Shown here piece after piece: positions 28,100 through 38,250 of a stretch of 64,000 nt of DNA (its first letter is position 1; each line of letters begins with the position of its first letter). Position numbers and translations under genes: made by a program. Under the pieces are notes generated by a model, which saw only the letters and a program-made list of their open reading frames with translations, did no database searches and had not been told where the DNA came from. The stretch is from Salinicoccus roseus. GTDB lineage: Bacteria; Bacillota; Bacilli; Staphylococcales; Salinicoccaceae. The stretch lies in contig NZ_RKQJ01000001.1 of the NCBI RefSeq assembly GCF_003814515.1, positions 620,001 to 684,000 of the forward strand, read 5' to 3'.

Positions 28100-29383
28100 C
28101 TAAAGGAAAAATGTCTTTATGTCGTTCCATGTTACAAGGATCATGACCATCAGCAGGAACAGCACACCGATCAGCTGGATGTTCAGTTCCACCTTCTTGT
28201 TCAGCGGTTTCCTGAAGATGCCTTCATAGAGGACGAACAGGATGCGCCCACCGTCCAGTGCCGGGATCGGCAGCAGGTTCATGATGCCGAGGTTGACGCT
28301 CAGTATTGCGGTGAAGTTGATCAGCGTGATCAGCCCCTGGGTCGCCACCTCTTCCGTCACCTTGTATATGCCGACCGGTCCGTTCAGCATGTCGAAGGAG
28401 AATGTCCCCTCAAATATACTCAAGAACATATTGACCACCAGGTCAAAAATCATGGTGCTCATCTGGACGGTCTGCTCCGCTCCCCATAATATCGGGGAGA
28501 ACATGCCGCGCTCCATCTCGGCTCCGATGCCGATGATCAGACGTTCCGACGTTTCGCCGTCCGGGAGTTCCGTGGTCTCGACGACCGGTGTCATCTCCAC
28601 TGTGCGGGATTCACCATCATTGGCCACTTCGATATCAAGCGGCTGCTCACCCTGCTCCTGGATGATGGCCGACATGTCATTCCAGCCATCCACCGTTTCA
28701 CCATTGATGGTCTCGAGGCGGTCCCCTTCCTGGAGTCCTGCCTCCTCAGCAGGTGTATCCTCTGCAACGAAGCCGACGACCGCTTCGTCCGTCGGTTTCC
28801 CCTGCACATAGAAGAGCACCGTGAAAAGGACGAATGCCAGGACGAAGTTCATCAGCGGTCCCGCAGCAAGCGTCATGAACCGGTGTCCGACCGACTTCGA
28901 CTCGAAACGTGACTCCTTCGGCGCGATGCGCTCCAGCTGGGAGTTCTCGACGAAGTAGGATTCGTGCGCAAGATTGTAGATGACCTCCTGTCCGTCATGG
29001 AGACGGGTCGCACGGATGTACATCTCTTTCGTGATATCGGATTCGACGACTTCCACTTCCTCTATCTGAGTGAAGTTGTGCTTGTCATCGAGGATGATAT
29101 GCGTGATCTCATCCTTTTCATCCACCTTGAGCTGTATACGCATGCCGGCATTCAATGGATTGACTTCCATCTCTTCGGAAGCCATCCGCACATAGCCGCC
29201 GACGGGCAGCAGCCTTACGGTATAGAGCGTATCATTATATTTATGTGAAAATATCTTCGGTCCCATGCCGATGGCAAATTCGGGACACATGATGCCGGCC
29301 CGTTTGGCGAAGATCAGGTGCCCGAGTTCGTGAACCGTCACCAGCACACCAAAGACAACAATAAAAGCTAAAATGCCGGTCAT
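28100..29383 (-). CDS. rseP: Site-2 intramembrane metalloprotease RseP
   Basis: Membrane zinc protease that cuts within membrane helices, for example in anti-sigma factors and leftover signal peptides. HELGH at residues 18-22 in the first helix, a PDZ domain (about 195-280, with GLQEGDRLETINGE), and the second active-site motif NLLPIPALDGGR near the C-terminus. 427 residues. Located between dxr and proS as in Bacillus (rasP). Confidence 0.95.
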   Translation of the reverse strand: MTGILAFIVVFGVLVTVHELGHLIFAKRAGIMCPEFAIGMGPKIFSHKYNDTLYTVRLLPVGGYVRMASEEMEVNPLNAGMRIQLKVDEKDEITHIILDDKHNFTQIEEVEVVESDITKEMYIRATRLHDGQEVIYNLAHESYFVENSQLERIAPKESRFESKSVGHRFMTLAAGPLMNFVLAFVLFTVLFYVQGKPTDEAVVGFVAEDTPAEEAGLQEGDRLETINGETVDGWNDMSAIIQEQGEQPLDIEVANDGESRTVEMTPVVETTELPDGETSERLIIGIGAEMERGMFSPILWGAEQTVQMSTMIFDLVVNMFLSIFEGTFSFDMLNGPVGIYKVTEEVATQGLITLINFTAILSVNLGIMNLLPIPALDGGRILFVLYEGIFRKPLNKKVELNIQLIGVLFLLMVMILVTWNDIKTFFL

Positions 29384-29387
29384 TTCA

Positions 29388-30512
29388 TCACCTCATATCA
29401 GACTTGTAGAGCCGGTCGTAGTAGAGAATCGTATCGAGATCCGGGTTCTGGACCGCCTCATGGCCATCCATGCGCGACTCCACAATCTCCTCGATTTCCA
29501 AAAAGGATATTTCCCCCTCAAGGAAACGGTTCACTGCGTATTCATTGGCAGCATTCATGACAGCCGGCATCGTTCCCCCTGTCCGGAGGGCATCATAGGC
29601 AAATGCAAGCATCCGGAACCGTTCAAGGTCCATGGGTTTGAAGTTGAGCTGGCTGAGGGCATCGAAGTCCATGGGGTTGTCCATCGGCAGCCTTTTCGGA
29701 TGGCTGAATGCAAACTGGATGGCAGTCTTCATATCCGGCGTCCCCATCTGTGCCATGATGCTGTTGTCGACGAACTCGACCATGGAATGGATCGTGCTTT
29801 CCCGGTGCAGTATCGTGGAAATCTGATCCACTTCCGCATCAAAGAGCCATTTTGCCTCGATGACTTCAAGCCCCTTGTTCATCATGGTGGCGGAATCGAT
29901 CGTGATCTTGCGGCCCATCGACCAGTTGGGATGGTCGAGGGCGCGCTCGAGCGTCACGTCCCGGAGCTCTTCCCTCGAGAGGTCCCTGAATGAACCGCCG
30001 CTTGCGGTCAGGATGATGCGCTTCATCTCACGCAGGTCCTCACCCCTCAGGCACTGGAATATTGCAGAATGCTCCGAATCGACGGGAATGATGGAGACGC
30101 CCTTCTCCCTGGCCCTCTCCATTACGATTTCCCCCGCGGCGACGAGCGTTTCCTTGTTTGCAAGTGCAATGTCCTTGCCCGCATCGATTGCAGCAAGTGT
30201 CGGTTCCAGACCGACGCTGCCCATCACAGCTGTCAGCAGGGTGTCTGCATCATCGGTCGCGACCGCCATGAGCCCTTCCCGGCCACAAGTGAAATCTATG
30301 TCGGGATACCTGCTTTTCAACTCGATGCGGTCCGTGTCCTTCATCACGCTCACAAGCTTCGGCCTGAATGATTCAAGGATCTTCTCCAGAGCCTCTATAT
30401 TCGTGCCGATCGAGATGCTGCCGAGTTCGAAATGTTCAGGGTTGTTTCCTATGACTGCCAGAGCCTGTGTTCCGATGGACCCTGTCGCACCGAGTATGGA
30501 AATTTTTTTCAT
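29388..30512 (-). CDS. dxr: 1-deoxy-D-xylulose 5-phosphate reductoisomerase
   Basis: Converts DXP to MEP, the committed step of the non-mevalonate isoprenoid pathway and the target of fosmidomycin. The NADPH motif ILGATGSIGTQAL is at the N-terminus; VDSEHSAIFQCL and SGGSFRDL carry the metal and substrate residues, and HPNWSMGRKITIDSATMMNK is intact. Start ATG 30512 (SD AGGTGA 6 nt upstream); a GTG at 30521 lacks an SD. 374 residues, full length, next to cdsA as in Bacillus. Most Staphylococcus species use mevalonate instead. Confidence 0.97.
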   Translation of the reverse strand: MKKISILGATGSIGTQALAVIGNNPEHFELGSISIGTNIEALEKILESFRPKLVSVMKDTDRIELKSRYPDIDFTCGREGLMAVATDDADTLLTAVMGSVGLEPTLAAIDAGKDIALANKETLVAAGEIVMERAREKGVSIIPVDSEHSAIFQCLRGEDLREMKRIILTASGGSFRDLSREELRDVTLERALDHPNWSMGRKITIDSATMMNKGLEVIEAKWLFDAEVDQISTILHRESTIHSMVEFVDNSIMAQMGTPDMKTAIQFAFSHPKRLPMDNPMDFDALSQLNFKPMDLERFRMLAFAYDALRTGGTMPAVMNAANEYAVNRFLEGEISFLEIEEIVESRMDGHEAVQNPDLDTILYYDRLYKSDMR

Positions 30513-30533
30513 ATGATTCACCTGTATTCTGGA

Positions 30534-31322
30534 TTAAGTTATGATCGGTAATATGTTCATCAGGGGCAGGACGAAGATGAAGCTGTCGAAACGATCCAGC
30601 ACACCGCCATGACCCGGCAGCAGACGCCCCGAATCTTTGACGTCAAAATGACGCTTCAGCGCGGATTCCACAAGGTCCCCGAGTTGTCCGAACATGCTCA
30701 GTATCATTGTGAGCGTCAGGAACAGAAGGACATGTACACCTTCAATCCAGCCCATCAGATAGAACAGGAGGGCCAGCAGGACGCTGCAGAATATGCCTCC
30801 GAGGAAGCCTTCCAGGGTCTTGTTGGGGCTGATCTGGGGCCATAGCTTCCTTCTCCCCAGTGCACGGCCGAAAAGATAGGCGCCTGTGTCGGTGACCCAG
30901 ACAATCAGCAGACCGTAGAGTATGTAGATGATCCCCTCTTCCCGCGTTTCGTAGAAATACATGAAGCCGATGCCGACATACGCCACTGCAAGTACGCAGA
31001 ATCCCATATCCACGAATGAGAACCTGTTCTTGCTGATGACGGTGAAACTCAGCATGAGCAGTGCCATGACGATGATCAGGTCGACCTGGAACATCGATAT
31101 ATAGGGCATATAGGATTCCTGTGGCATCATGACGATGAAGAGCGCCACCATTGAGAGCATTCCCGGAATCGAGAAAATATGGATACGGTTCATCTTAAGT
31201 ATTTCATACAGTGCTGTATAGGCCAGAAGGAAGACTGTAATCAGCAGGGGCCATGAGCCCAAAACGACAATGGGTACAAATATTGATAAGGCGATGATCG
31301 CTGTTATCGTCCGCGTCTTCAT
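30534..31322 (-). CDS. cdsA: Phosphatidate cytidylyltransferase
   Basis: Makes CDP-diacylglycerol, the substrate of pgsA. Polytopic membrane protein of 262 residues from ATG 31322, preceded by AGGAGG. The family signature S-x-x-KR-x4-KD is seen as [20 protein letters not shown], followed by GVLDRFDS. It begins 1 nt after the uppS stop, implying coupled translation. Confidence 0.96.
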   Translation of the reverse strand: MKTRTITAIIALSIFVPIVVLGSWPLLITVFLLAYTALYEILKMNRIHIFSIPGMLSMVALFIVMMPQESYMPYISMFQVDLIIVMALLMLSFTVISKNRFSFVDMGFCVLAVAYVGIGFMYFYETREEGIIYILYGLLIVWVTDTGAYLFGRALGRRKLWPQISPNKTLEGFLGGIFCSVLLALLFYLMGWIEGVHVLLFLTLTMILSMFGQLGDLVESALKRHFDVKDSGRLLPGHGGVLDRFDSFIFVLPLMNILPIIT

Positions 31323-31323
31323 G

Positions 31324-32076
31324 TCATTCCTCCTCTTTGTTAAGTCCCCCGAACCTTCTCTCACGTTTCCTGTACTGTGAAATCATCTGATCGAGTTCTT
31401 CTGTTGTAAATTCGGGCCATAGCGTCTCGGTGAAAAAAAGCTCACTGTATGATGACTGCCACAGCAGGAAATTGCTCAGCCTGTATTCACCGCTTGTGCG
31501 GATCAGCATTTCGGGATCGGGGATTGTACATGTCATGAGATGGTGGTCCACCATTTCAGCCGTAATATCTTCCGGATCGAGATCGCCGTTTTCAACATCG
31601 TGCGCCATCGTCCGAAATGCCTGGATGAGCTCATCCCGTCCGCCATAGTTGAGTGCGAAGATGAGGTTGAGCCCCGTATTCCGGGAAGTCTTATCGACCG
31701 CCTGCTGTACGGCTTTTCTCGTATGTATCGGCAGGGCATCAAGGTTGCCTATGGTGCCGACCCTGACGTTCTTCTCTATAAGTTCCGGCAGAAATGTTCC
31801 GAGGAAGTCCCCCGGCAGTTTCATCAGATAGTTCACTTCGCTTTTCGGCCGCGACCAGTTCTCCGTGGAAAAAGCATATAGAGTCAGATACTTGATGCCG
31901 AGATCTGAAGCATGCCTTGTGATGCGCTTTACATTCTGCATGCCTTCATAGTGACCGTTTACCCGTGGTCTATTTTTCTGTTTGGCGTACCTGCCATTTC
32001 CATCCATGATGATGGCGATATGTTCAGGCAGCTCTTTTTCGGAATCGGTTCTCTTTTGCTTCTTCCAACCAAACAT
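31324..32076 (-). CDS. uppS: Undecaprenyl diphosphate synthase
   Basis: Cis-prenyltransferase making the C55 lipid carrier for peptidoglycan, teichoic acid and, in this window, the CsbB-type transferase. Catalytic D25 in [14 protein letters not shown], and the downstream [20 protein letters not shown] motif. 250 residues. A promoter lies in the 130-base gap after frr; cdsA and dxr follow. Confidence 0.97.
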   Translation of the reverse strand: MFGWKKQKRTDSEKELPEHIAIIMDGNGRYAKQKNRPRVNGHYEGMQNVKRITRHASDLGIKYLTLYAFSTENWSRPKSEVNYLMKLPGDFLGTFLPELIEKNVRVGTIGNLDALPIHTRKAVQQAVDKTSRNTGLNLIFALNYGGRDELIQAFRTMAHDVENGDLDPEDITAEMVDHHLMTCTIPDPEMLIRTSGEYRLSNFLLWQSSYSELFFTETLWPEFTTEELDQMISQYRKRERRFGGLNKEEE

Positions 32077-32106
32077 AACAATCCTCCTGAAGCATTATAA
32101 TTATTA

Positions 32107-32135
32107 GTATACATTGATAATATCGTGTCCTCAAT
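32107..32135 (-). promoter_or_regulatory. uppS promoter
   Basis: TTGAGG (32130-32135), 17-bp spacer, TATACT (32107-32112). Lies in the frr-uppS gap downstream of the frr terminator. Confidence 0.72.
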
Positions 32136-32167
32136 CAATTTATTCTACCATATAACATAGAGAACAT

Positions 32168-32195
32168 AAAAAAACAGGCAGGAAAATCCTGCCCT
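32168..32195 (-). terminator. frr terminator
   Basis: Stem GGCAGGA/TCCTGCC (32177-32183 with 32187-32193) followed on the minus strand by TG and seven Ts. Confidence 0.92.
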
Positions 32196-32206
32196 GGAAT
32201 GATGAT

Positions 32207-32764
32207 TCAGACTTCCATGATGTCGGTTTCTTTGTCGTCGCACATCTTGTCGATCTGATCGATGTAGTCATTCGTCAGCTGCTGTACATCTTCTGTATAG
32301 CTTCTGAGGTCATCTTCAGTCAGTTCACCATCTTTTTCAAGACGCTTCAATTCGTCATTCGCATCACGTCTGATGTTGCGGACGGCAACTTTGGCATTCT
32401 CGCCTTCCTTGCGCGCATCCTTGACGAATTCCTTGCGGCGTTCCTCCGTCAGCTGTGGGACGGTGATGCGGATCATCGTGCCGTCGCTAGTAGGGTTTAC
32501 ACCAAGATCGGCCTGCTGGATGGCCTTCAGGACATCATCGACCGAACCTTTGTCGTATGGTGTCACTGTGAGCATCCGTGCTTCAGGCACAGAGATGCCT
32601 GCGAGCTGATTGACGGGGGTCGGCGCACCGTAATAGTCCACCGTCACACGGTCGAGCATGTTGGAGTTTGCACGGCCTGTACGGATTGTGGCAAGTTCCC
32701 TGCTCAAGCTTTCCAGTGACTTCTGCATTTTTGACTTGGCATCTTTTAAGACTGATTCACTCAT
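32207..32764 (-). CDS. frr: Ribosome recycling factor
   Basis: Works with EF-G to split post-termination ribosomes. 185 residues, the usual length, with the conserved [19 protein letters not shown] and [15 protein letters not shown] segments. Downstream of pyrH by 15 nt in the usual order, and closed by a T-rich terminator. Confidence 0.97.
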   Translation of the reverse strand: MSESVLKDAKSKMQKSLESLSRELATIRTGRANSNMLDRVTVDYYGAPTPVNQLAGISVPEARMLTVTPYDKGSVDDVLKAIQQADLGVNPTSDGTMIRITVPQLTEERRKEFVKDARKEGENAKVAVRNIRRDANDELKRLEKDGELTEDDLRSYTEDVQQLTNDYIDQIDKMCDDKETDIMEV

Positions 32765-32779
32765 GTTCTTTCTCTCCCA

Positions 32780-33502
32780 TTACTTTTTGATTTCTGTACC
32801 AATCGTTTCGCCTGATACAGCACGTTTTATATTGCCGTCTTCTGTAATCGAAAATACCACAAGCGGTATGTCATTGTCCATACAAAAGGATGAAGCGGTC
32901 GCATCCATGACCTGCAGGTTCTCCTGCAGCATTTCCATATAGGTGAGTGTATCGTACTTGTGTGCATTGCCGTCGAGTTTCGGATCGGCGGAATAGACAC
33001 CATCCACGTTGTTCTTGCCCATCAGGATCACATCGGCCTCCACTTCTGCTGCACGGAGTGCTGCAGTCGTATCGGTGGAGAAGTACGGATTGCCTATACC
33101 TGCTGCGAAGATGACGATGCGGCCCTTTTCAAGATGCCTGATTGCACGTCTTCTTATATAGGGTTCAGCCACCTGCTTCATTTCTATTGACGTGAGCACC
33201 CGTGTTTCACAGTCCATCTGCTCCAGGCTGTCCTGAAGTGCAAGTGAATTCATGACGGTGGCGAGCATGCCCATATAGTCGGCTGTGCCACGGTCCATGC
33301 CGAGGTCGCTGCCGACCTTCCCGCGCCAGATGTTTCCGCCGCCGACGATGACGGCAATCTCCACACCAAGATCCTTGGCTTCTTTGACCTGTTTGGCGAT
33401 ATTCTTGATTACGACCGGGTTGATGCCGAAGCCATCCTCACCAGCCAGGGCCTCACCACTCAATTTCAGTACAATACGTTTGTATTTGGAAGTCTCAGGC
33501 AT
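32780..33502 (-). CDS. pyrH: UMP kinase
   Basis: Hexameric amino-acid-kinase-fold enzyme phosphorylating UMP to UDP. 240 residues; KLSGEALAG at the N-terminus, VGGGNIWRG, and [15 protein letters not shown]-like [17 protein letters not shown]. Follows tsf after a UUCG-loop terminator, so it probably has its own promoter, which I could not place with confidence. Confidence 0.97.
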   Translation of the reverse strand: MPETSKYKRIVLKLSGEALAGEDGFGINPVVIKNIAKQVKEAKDLGVEIAVIVGGGNIWRGKVGSDLGMDRGTADYMGMLATVMNSLALQDSLEQMDCETRVLTSIEMKQVAEPYIRRRAIRHLEKGRIVIFAAGIGNPYFSTDTTAALRAAEVEADVILMGKNNVDGVYSADPKLDGNAHKYDTLTYMEMLQENLQVMDATASSFCMDNDIPLVVFSITEDGNIKRAVSGETIGTEIKK

Positions 33503-33598
33503 ATGTCTCCATCCTTACATAATTTAATATTCAATCCAAAAAGCGCATAGGCCACCCGAGTGGCATATGATGACAAGAAGAATAAATTTTCTTATCTG

Positions 33599-33624
33599 AA
33601 AAAAAGACACCGAAGTGTCTTTTT
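33599..33624 (-). terminator. tsf terminator with UUCG loop
   Basis: AAAAAGACAC-TTCG-GTGTCTTTTT on the minus strand (33601-33624), followed by more Ts. The loop is the very stable UUCG tetraloop. The A/T flanks make it potentially bidirectional. A further small stem GCCAC/GTGGC (33551-33564) lies in the pyrH leader and is unexplained. Confidence 0.93.
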
Positions 33625-33625
33625 A

Positions 33626-34504
33626 TTATTTATTCACTTGACCCATCACTTCATCAGCGAAGTTTTCCTGTCTCTTCTCAAGACCTTCGCCCACTTCGAA
33701 GCGGATGAAAGTTTTCAGGGTGCCGCCTTTGGATTTCAGGAACTGTTCAACAGTCTGATCGGAATCCTTGACGAACGGCTGGTCGACGATGCAGATCTCT
33801 TCGAGATACTTGCGCATTCTGCCTTCAACCATCTTGTCGACGATCTTCTCAGGCTTGCCTTCATTCAGCGCCTGCTGCTTGAGGACTTCCCTTTCATGCT
33901 CGAGCTCATCCTGGGATACTTCATCTTTGGAAACGTATTTAGGGTTCAGGGCTGCTGCGTGCATTGCAACATCTTTCGCTGCTGCATCGTCAGTGGAACC
34001 TTCAACAAGTGTCAGCACACCGATGCGGCCGCCCATGTGGAGGTATTCGCCGAATGAATCATTGTCAGTCTTCTCAGCGAGTGCGAATCTTCTGAGGGTG
34101 AGTTTCTCCCCGATTTTAGCCACTGCTTCATTCATGACGTCTTCGACTTTCTTGCCGTTCATTTCTGAAGCATTGAGTGCTTCGATGTCGGCTGGTTTAG
34201 TATCAAGGATATGCTCTGCGATATCTTTGACGAGTTTTTGGAATTCTTCGTTGCGTGCAACAAAGTCCGTTTCGGAGTTGATTTCGACGATGACGCCGTC
34301 ATTGCCTTTGGAAGCGACGTGCACGATGCCTTCAGCAGCGATGCGGTCCGCTTTCTTGGCAGCTTTGGAGATGCCTTTTTCACGGAGATAGTCTGCCGCT
34401 TTGTCGATGTCACCATCAGTTTCCTGGAGTGCCTTCTTGCAGTCCATCATTCCAGCACCAGTTTTTTCACGTAGTTCTTTAACCAATTTTGCAGAAATAG
34501 CCAT
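33626..34504 (-). CDS. tsf: Elongation factor Ts
   Basis: Nucleotide exchange factor for EF-Tu. 292 residues from ATG 34504 (SD AGGAGG). The EF-Tu-binding N-terminus [20 protein letters not shown] is intact, and [13 protein letters not shown] follows. Lies downstream of rpsB with two hairpins between them. Confidence 0.97.
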   Translation of the reverse strand: MAISAKLVKELREKTGAGMMDCKKALQETDGDIDKAADYLREKGISKAAKKADRIAAEGIVHVASKGNDGVIVEINSETDFVARNEEFQKLVKDIAEHILDTKPADIEALNASEMNGKKVEDVMNEAVAKIGEKLTLRRFALAEKTDNDSFGEYLHMGGRIGVLTLVEGSTDDAAAKDVAMHAAALNPKYVSKDEVSQDELEHEREVLKQQALNEGKPEKIVDKMVEGRMRKYLEEICIVDQPFVKDSDQTVEQFLKSKGGTLKTFIRFEVGEGLEKRQENFADEVMGQVNK

Positions 34505-34534
34505 TTTCCATCCTCCTGGAATCATATTTTATAC

Positions 34535-34557
34535 AGACCGGGAACACTCCCCGGTCT
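34535..34557 (-). other. Second hairpin in the rpsB-tsf gap
   Basis: 8-bp stem AGACCGGG (34535-34542) with CCCGGTCT (34550-34557). On the minus strand it is followed by GTATAAAATATG, not a T-run, so it is not a standard terminator for that strand. It lies between the rpsB terminator and the tsf SD. Confidence 0.55.
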
Positions 34558-34560
34558 TTT

Positions 34561-34593
34561 AAAAAAGGTGATAAGAATAAGGAACTTATCACC
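34561..34593 (-). terminator. rpsB terminator
   Basis: 9-bp stem GGTGATAAG/CTTATCACC (34567-34575 with 34585-34593) followed on the minus strand by six Ts. Lies between rpsB and tsf, so tsf depends on readthrough unless it has its own promoter. Confidence 0.88.
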
Positions 34594-34606
34594 GTTGTTT
34601 AATGCT

Positions 34607-35377
34607 TTATTTGCTTTCGCCCGCTTCGACAGTCTCCTCTTCGGAGCCTTCTTCCATGTCGATGTTCTGCTCAGCAGCGATCTCCTGGTCGGATACGCCC
34701 TGCTGGCCTTCCAGTACTGCATCAGCCATTTTGCTTGTCATCAGTCTGACCGCACGGATGGCGTCATCGTTTGCAGGAATGACATAGTCGATCTCGTCCG
34801 GATCACAGTTTGTATCGACCATCGCAACGATCGGAATGTTGAGTTTCTTCGCTTCCATGATCGCGTTGCGCTCTTTTCTAGGGTCGACGATGAAGAGTGC
34901 CTTCGGCATTTCCTTCATCTCACGGATACCGCCGAGGAATTTGTTCAGACGTGTGTACTCTTTACGGAGTTCCATGACTTCCTTCTTAGGAAGTACATCG
35001 AAGATGCCGTCTGCTTCCATTTTCTCGATTTCAGAGATGCGTTTGATACGCTTTGAAATTGTTTTGTAGTTCGTCAGGATACCACCGAGCCATCTCTGGT
35101 TGACGTAAAGTTGACCAGCGCGCTCCGCTTCTTCCTTGATTGCGTCCTGTGCCTGCTTCTTAGTACCGACAAAAAGGACTTTTCCGCCTTCTTCAGAGAT
35201 GCTTTTCACGAAATCGTAAGCCTCTCCTACTTTTTTGACTGTCTTCTGCAGATCGATGATGTAGATGCCGTTTCTTTCCGTGAAGATGTATCTCTTCATT
35301 TTCGGGTTCCAACGGCGTGTCTGGTGACCGAAGTGTACACCAGCTTCAAGCAGTTGCTTCATAGTAATTACTGCCAT
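34607..35377 (-). CDS. rpsB: 30S ribosomal protein S2
   Basis: Late-assembling 30S protein. 256 residues from ATG 35377 ([20 protein letters not shown]), preceded by AAAGGAGG; the longer open frame upstream is leader. The acidic C-terminal tail is typical of Bacillales. A strong promoter lies about 110 nt upstream, leaving a long leader with a GGCTG-AAAA-CAGCC hairpin that may serve autoregulation. Confidence 0.97.
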   Translation of the reverse strand: MAVITMKQLLEAGVHFGHQTRRWNPKMKRYIFTERNGIYIIDLQKTVKKVGEAYDFVKSISEEGGKVLFVGTKKQAQDAIKEEAERAGQLYVNQRWLGGILTNYKTISKRIKRISEIEKMEADGIFDVLPKKEVMELRKEYTRLNKFLGGIREMKEMPKALFIVDPRKERNAIMEAKKLNIPIVAMVDTNCDPDEIDYVIPANDDAIRAVRLMTSKMADAVLEGQQGVSDQEIAAEQNIDMEEGSEEETVEAGESK

Positions 35378-35485
35378 GATATTTCCTCCTTTGGTTTTTC
35401 CTCCAGTACAGCTTTGGAAACGACCGTAAGGCACCTGTCTCCAATTCACCATACTGTGTGTGATGGGCTGTTTTCAGCCTTGAAT

Positions 35486-35514
35486 AATATAACATATTCC
35501 AGCCATTAAATCAA
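35486..35514 (-). promoter_or_regulatory. rpsB promoter
   Basis: TTGATT (35509-35514), 17-bp spacer, TATATT (35486-35491) with TGT before it (extended -10). The transcript would carry a leader of about 100 nt. Only a weak CTGAT/ATCAG hairpin separates it from codY. Confidence 0.75.
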
Positions 35515-35532
35515 ACCCCTGATTCAGCCTGA

Positions 35533-36303
35533 TCAGCTTTCTTTTCTGAGTTCAGGCAGGAAGTCCTCTTTTTTGACCTTGATGAAGGTGCCTTTCATGC
35601 CGAGGGAACGGGATTCGATGACGCCCGCACTCTCCAGCTTGCGCAGTGCGTTTACGATGACGGAGCGTGTGATGCCCACACGGTCTGCAACTTTTGAGGC
35701 GACGAGCAGGCCTTCATCCGCATCCAGCTCATCGAAGATGTGCTCGATCGCTTCACGCTCGGAATAGGAGAGGGAACGGATCGCCATGGCGATGCTCGCC
35801 TTGTCGCGTGCCTTCTGCTCTATCTCCTCCTGCTTTTCACGGAGAATCTCCATTCCTACGACAGTGCCGGCATACTCTGCCAACACCAGGTCATCTTCTT
35901 CGAACTGCTTGGATACACGGCCGAGCACGAGTGTGCCAAGACGCTCTCCGCCGCCGAAGATCGGCAGGATGCATGTTTCGGAATCCTGGAAGGAATCTTC
36001 TGTAGGGAAGACTGTCAGTTCATCTTCGAATTCGATGTTCTCCTGGGTCTCATTGATCTTCATGATCTTTTCGACATATTCCTCAGGGAACCTTCTCGCT
36101 TCGAGCATTTCAACGATGCGGTCGTTCTCGATCTTCTGGTTGATGCCGTAGCCCAGCAGTTTTCCTTTCCGTGAAACGATGAAGACGTTGCACTCGAGCA
36201 CGCCGCTCACCTTTTCCGATACTTCCTTGAAATCGACTTTCACACCTTGATGACTCTGGATCAGCTTGTTGATATCTCTTGTTTTCTGTAGTAGGTTGCT
36301 CAT
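35533..36303 (-). CDS. codY: GTP- and BCAA-sensing repressor CodY
   Basis: Global nutrient regulator that binds DNA when GTP and branched-chain amino acids are plentiful. N-terminal GAF domain (residues 1-155) and C-terminal winged helix with [20 protein letters not shown] (about residues 203-222). 256 residues, as in S. aureus (257). Downstream of hslU by 18 nt, in the classic xerC-hslV-hslU-codY operon. Confidence 0.98.
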   Translation of the reverse strand: MSNLLQKTRDINKLIQSHQGVKVDFKEVSEKVSGVLECNVFIVSRKGKLLGYGINQKIENDRIVEMLEARRFPEEYVEKIMKINETQENIEFEDELTVFPTEDSFQDSETCILPIFGGGERLGTLVLGRVSKQFEEDDLVLAEYAGTVVGMEILREKQEEIEQKARDKASIAMAIRSLSYSEREAIEHIFDELDADEGLLVASKVADRVGITRSVIVNALRKLESAGVIESRSLGMKGTFIKVKKEDFLPELRKES

Positions 36304-36321
36304 GGTAATTCTCCTTTTAGG

Positions 36322-37692
36322 TTATAAGATAAATGCACTTAGATTCTTGTCGGACTTGATATTGTTCAGCTTCGATTCCACGTACTGCCGGGTGATCTCC
36401 ACATGCGCCCCCTGCATGCCGCTCGCTTCGAACAGCAGCTCCTCAAGAAGGGTCTCGAGGATCGTGTGGAGGCGCCTTGCACCGATGTCATCCGTATCAC
36501 TGTTCACTTCAAAGGCGATTTCCGCGATTTCCGTGATGGCTTCATCAGTGAAGGAGATGGTCACTTCCTCTGTCTTCAGGAGCGCTTCATACTGTTTTAG
36601 CAGTGAGCTCTGCGGCTCGGACAATATTTTGACGAAGTCCTCAGCCTTGAGCTTGTCGAGTTCGACACGGATCGGGAAACGCCCCTGGAGTTCCGGGATC
36701 AGATCGCTCGGTTTGGCGACATGGAAGGCACCGGCACCGATGAAGAGGATATGCTCGGTATCTATCGGACCGTACTTGGTCTGTACCGTACTGCCTTCGA
36801 CGATCGGCAGGATGTCCCTCTGGACACCTTCCCGGGAAACGTCCCCGGTATTCTGCCCGCCTTTGGCGATCTTATCCATCTCGTCGATGAAGATGATGCC
36901 CATCGTCTCGGCAAGCGATATCGCTTCGTCGTTGACATTGTCCGTATCGACGATCTTCTCGGCCTCTTCACGCTTCAGGTATTCCCTTGCCTTCCTGACC
37001 GGCATGGTGCGCTTGTGCTTCTTCTTCGGCATGAACTGCTTGAGCATATCCTGCATGCCGCCCTCATCCATGCCTGGCATCATCATGCCCATCGGATTCT
37101 GCTCCTGTTCGACTTCGATGGTGACCTCTTCATCCTCCAGCATGCCGGAGGAGAGCTTTTCCCGAAGGTTCATGCGCTTCGCCCTTACTTCGGGCGTCAC
37201 TTCCTCATACTCCTCCTCTGACTGCTGGTTCATGAACATCTCGAAAGGATTGGAGTTCGTCTGCCTGCGCTTCTCACCTGGTGCAAGCAGCCCTACAAGG
37301 CGTTCTTCCGCAAGCTTTTGTGCATCCTCTTCGACCATCTTCATCTTTTCTTCCTTGACCATGCGGACGCTTGCTTCCACCAGGTCCCGGACCATGCTTT
37401 CGACATCCCTGCCGACATAGCCGACTTCCGTAAACTTCGTCGCCTCCACTTTCGAAAACGGTGCGCCTGTAAGCTTTGCCATCCTTCTGGCGATTTCCGT
37501 CTTGCCGACTCCGGTCGGTCCGATCATCAGTATGTTCTTCGGCACGACTTCATCCTTCAATGAAGACTCGAGCTGCATGCGGCGGTAGCGGTTGCGCATC
37601 GCGATCGCCACTTTGCGCTTGGCTTCATGCTGGCCGATGATGTCATCATCGAGTTTTGCAGTGATCTCCCTGGGAGTAAGATTTTGTCTCAA
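36322..37692 (-). CDS. hslU: HslU (ClpY) AAA+ unfoldase
   Basis: ATPase ring that unfolds proteins and feeds them to HslV. Walker [14 protein letters not shown] (about residues 53-65), an inserted I domain (about 105-230), Walker [12 protein letters not shown], and the C-terminal tail that docks on HslV ([10 protein letters not shown]). 456 residues. The start is TTG at 37692, with AAAGGAG about 8 nt upstream. Confidence 0.97.
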   Translation of the reverse strand: MRQNLTPREITAKLDDDIIGQHEAKRKVAIAMRNRYRRMQLESSLKDEVVPKNILMIGPTGVGKTEIARRMAKLTGAPFSKVEATKFTEVGYVGRDVESMVRDLVEASVRMVKEEKMKMVEEDAQKLAEERLVGLLAPGEKRRQTNSNPFEMFMNQQSEEEYEEVTPEVRAKRMNLREKLSSGMLEDEEVTIEVEQEQNPMGMMMPGMDEGGMQDMLKQFMPKKKHKRTMPVRKAREYLKREEAEKIVDTDNVNDEAISLAETMGIIFIDEMDKIAKGGQNTGDVSREGVQRDILPIVEGSTVQTKYGPIDTEHILFIGAGAFHVAKPSDLIPELQGRFPIRVELDKLKAEDFVKILSEPQSSLLKQYEALLKTEEVTISFTDEAITEIAEIAFEVNSDTDDIGARRLHTILETLLEELLFEASGMQGAHVEITRQYVESKLNNIKSDKNLSAFIL

Positions 37693-37706
37693 TTCAAACG
37701 CTCCTT

Positions 37707-38246
37707 TTACTCAATCGTTTCTACAATTATATGGTCATTGGTGAAGACGCAGATTTCACTCGCGATCAGCAGGCTGTCCCGCGCTATCGTCGGGGCATCC
37801 AGATTGTCGCCGTGAAGCTTCATCGCCCGGCCGGCGCTCAGTGCAAAATTGCCGCCGCTGCCGATGGCGAGGATGCCGTCATCCGGTTCGATGACTTCTC
37901 CGGTACCGCTGACCAGAAGCAGCGTCTCCTTATCCATAACGATCAGCATGGCCTCAAGCTGCCTGAGGATCTTGTCGCCCCGCCATTCCTTGGCGAGCTC
38001 GACGGCCGCCCGTGTAAGATTGCCGTTATAGGCATACAGGTTCGCTTCGAATTTTTCAAACAGTGTGAATGCATCTGCAACGCTGCCGGCAAACCCTGCA
38101 ACGACCTTGTCGTCGAAAAGGCGTCTGACCTTGCGTGCGGAGTGCTTCATCACCACCTGGTTGCCGAGCGTCACCTGGCCGTCGCCGGCCATTGCCATCT
38201 TGTCTTTATGCCGTATGGCAAATATCGTTGTCCCTTTTATTGCCAT
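37707..38246 (-). CDS. hslV: HslV (ClpQ) protease subunit
   Basis: Proteasome-like threonine peptidase of HslUV. Starts at ATG 38246 ([16 protein letters not shown]); the active Thr is probably T6 after removal of a 5-residue propeptide, followed by [10 protein letters not shown]. This matches the Thr-type staphylococcal enzyme rather than the Ser-type CodW of B. subtilis. 179 residues. The upstream open frame belongs to shadow sequence over xerC. Confidence 0.96.
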   Translation of the reverse strand: MAIKGTTIFAIRHKDKMAMAGDGQVTLGNQVVMKHSARKVRRLFDDKVVAGFAGSVADAFTLFEKFEANLYAYNGNLTRAAVELAKEWRGDKILRQLEAMLIVMDKETLLLVSGTGEVIEPDDGILAIGSGGNFALSAGRAMKLHGDNLDAPTIARDSLLIASEICVFTNDHIIVETIE

Positions 38247-38250
38247 GATT

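Noticed and set aside
36266-37420. Long plus-strand open frame (384 codons) opposite hslU
   Set aside because: Serine-rich, low-complexity translation produced by reverse reading of a GC-rich gene; no SD, no family resemblance, and hslU is unambiguous.
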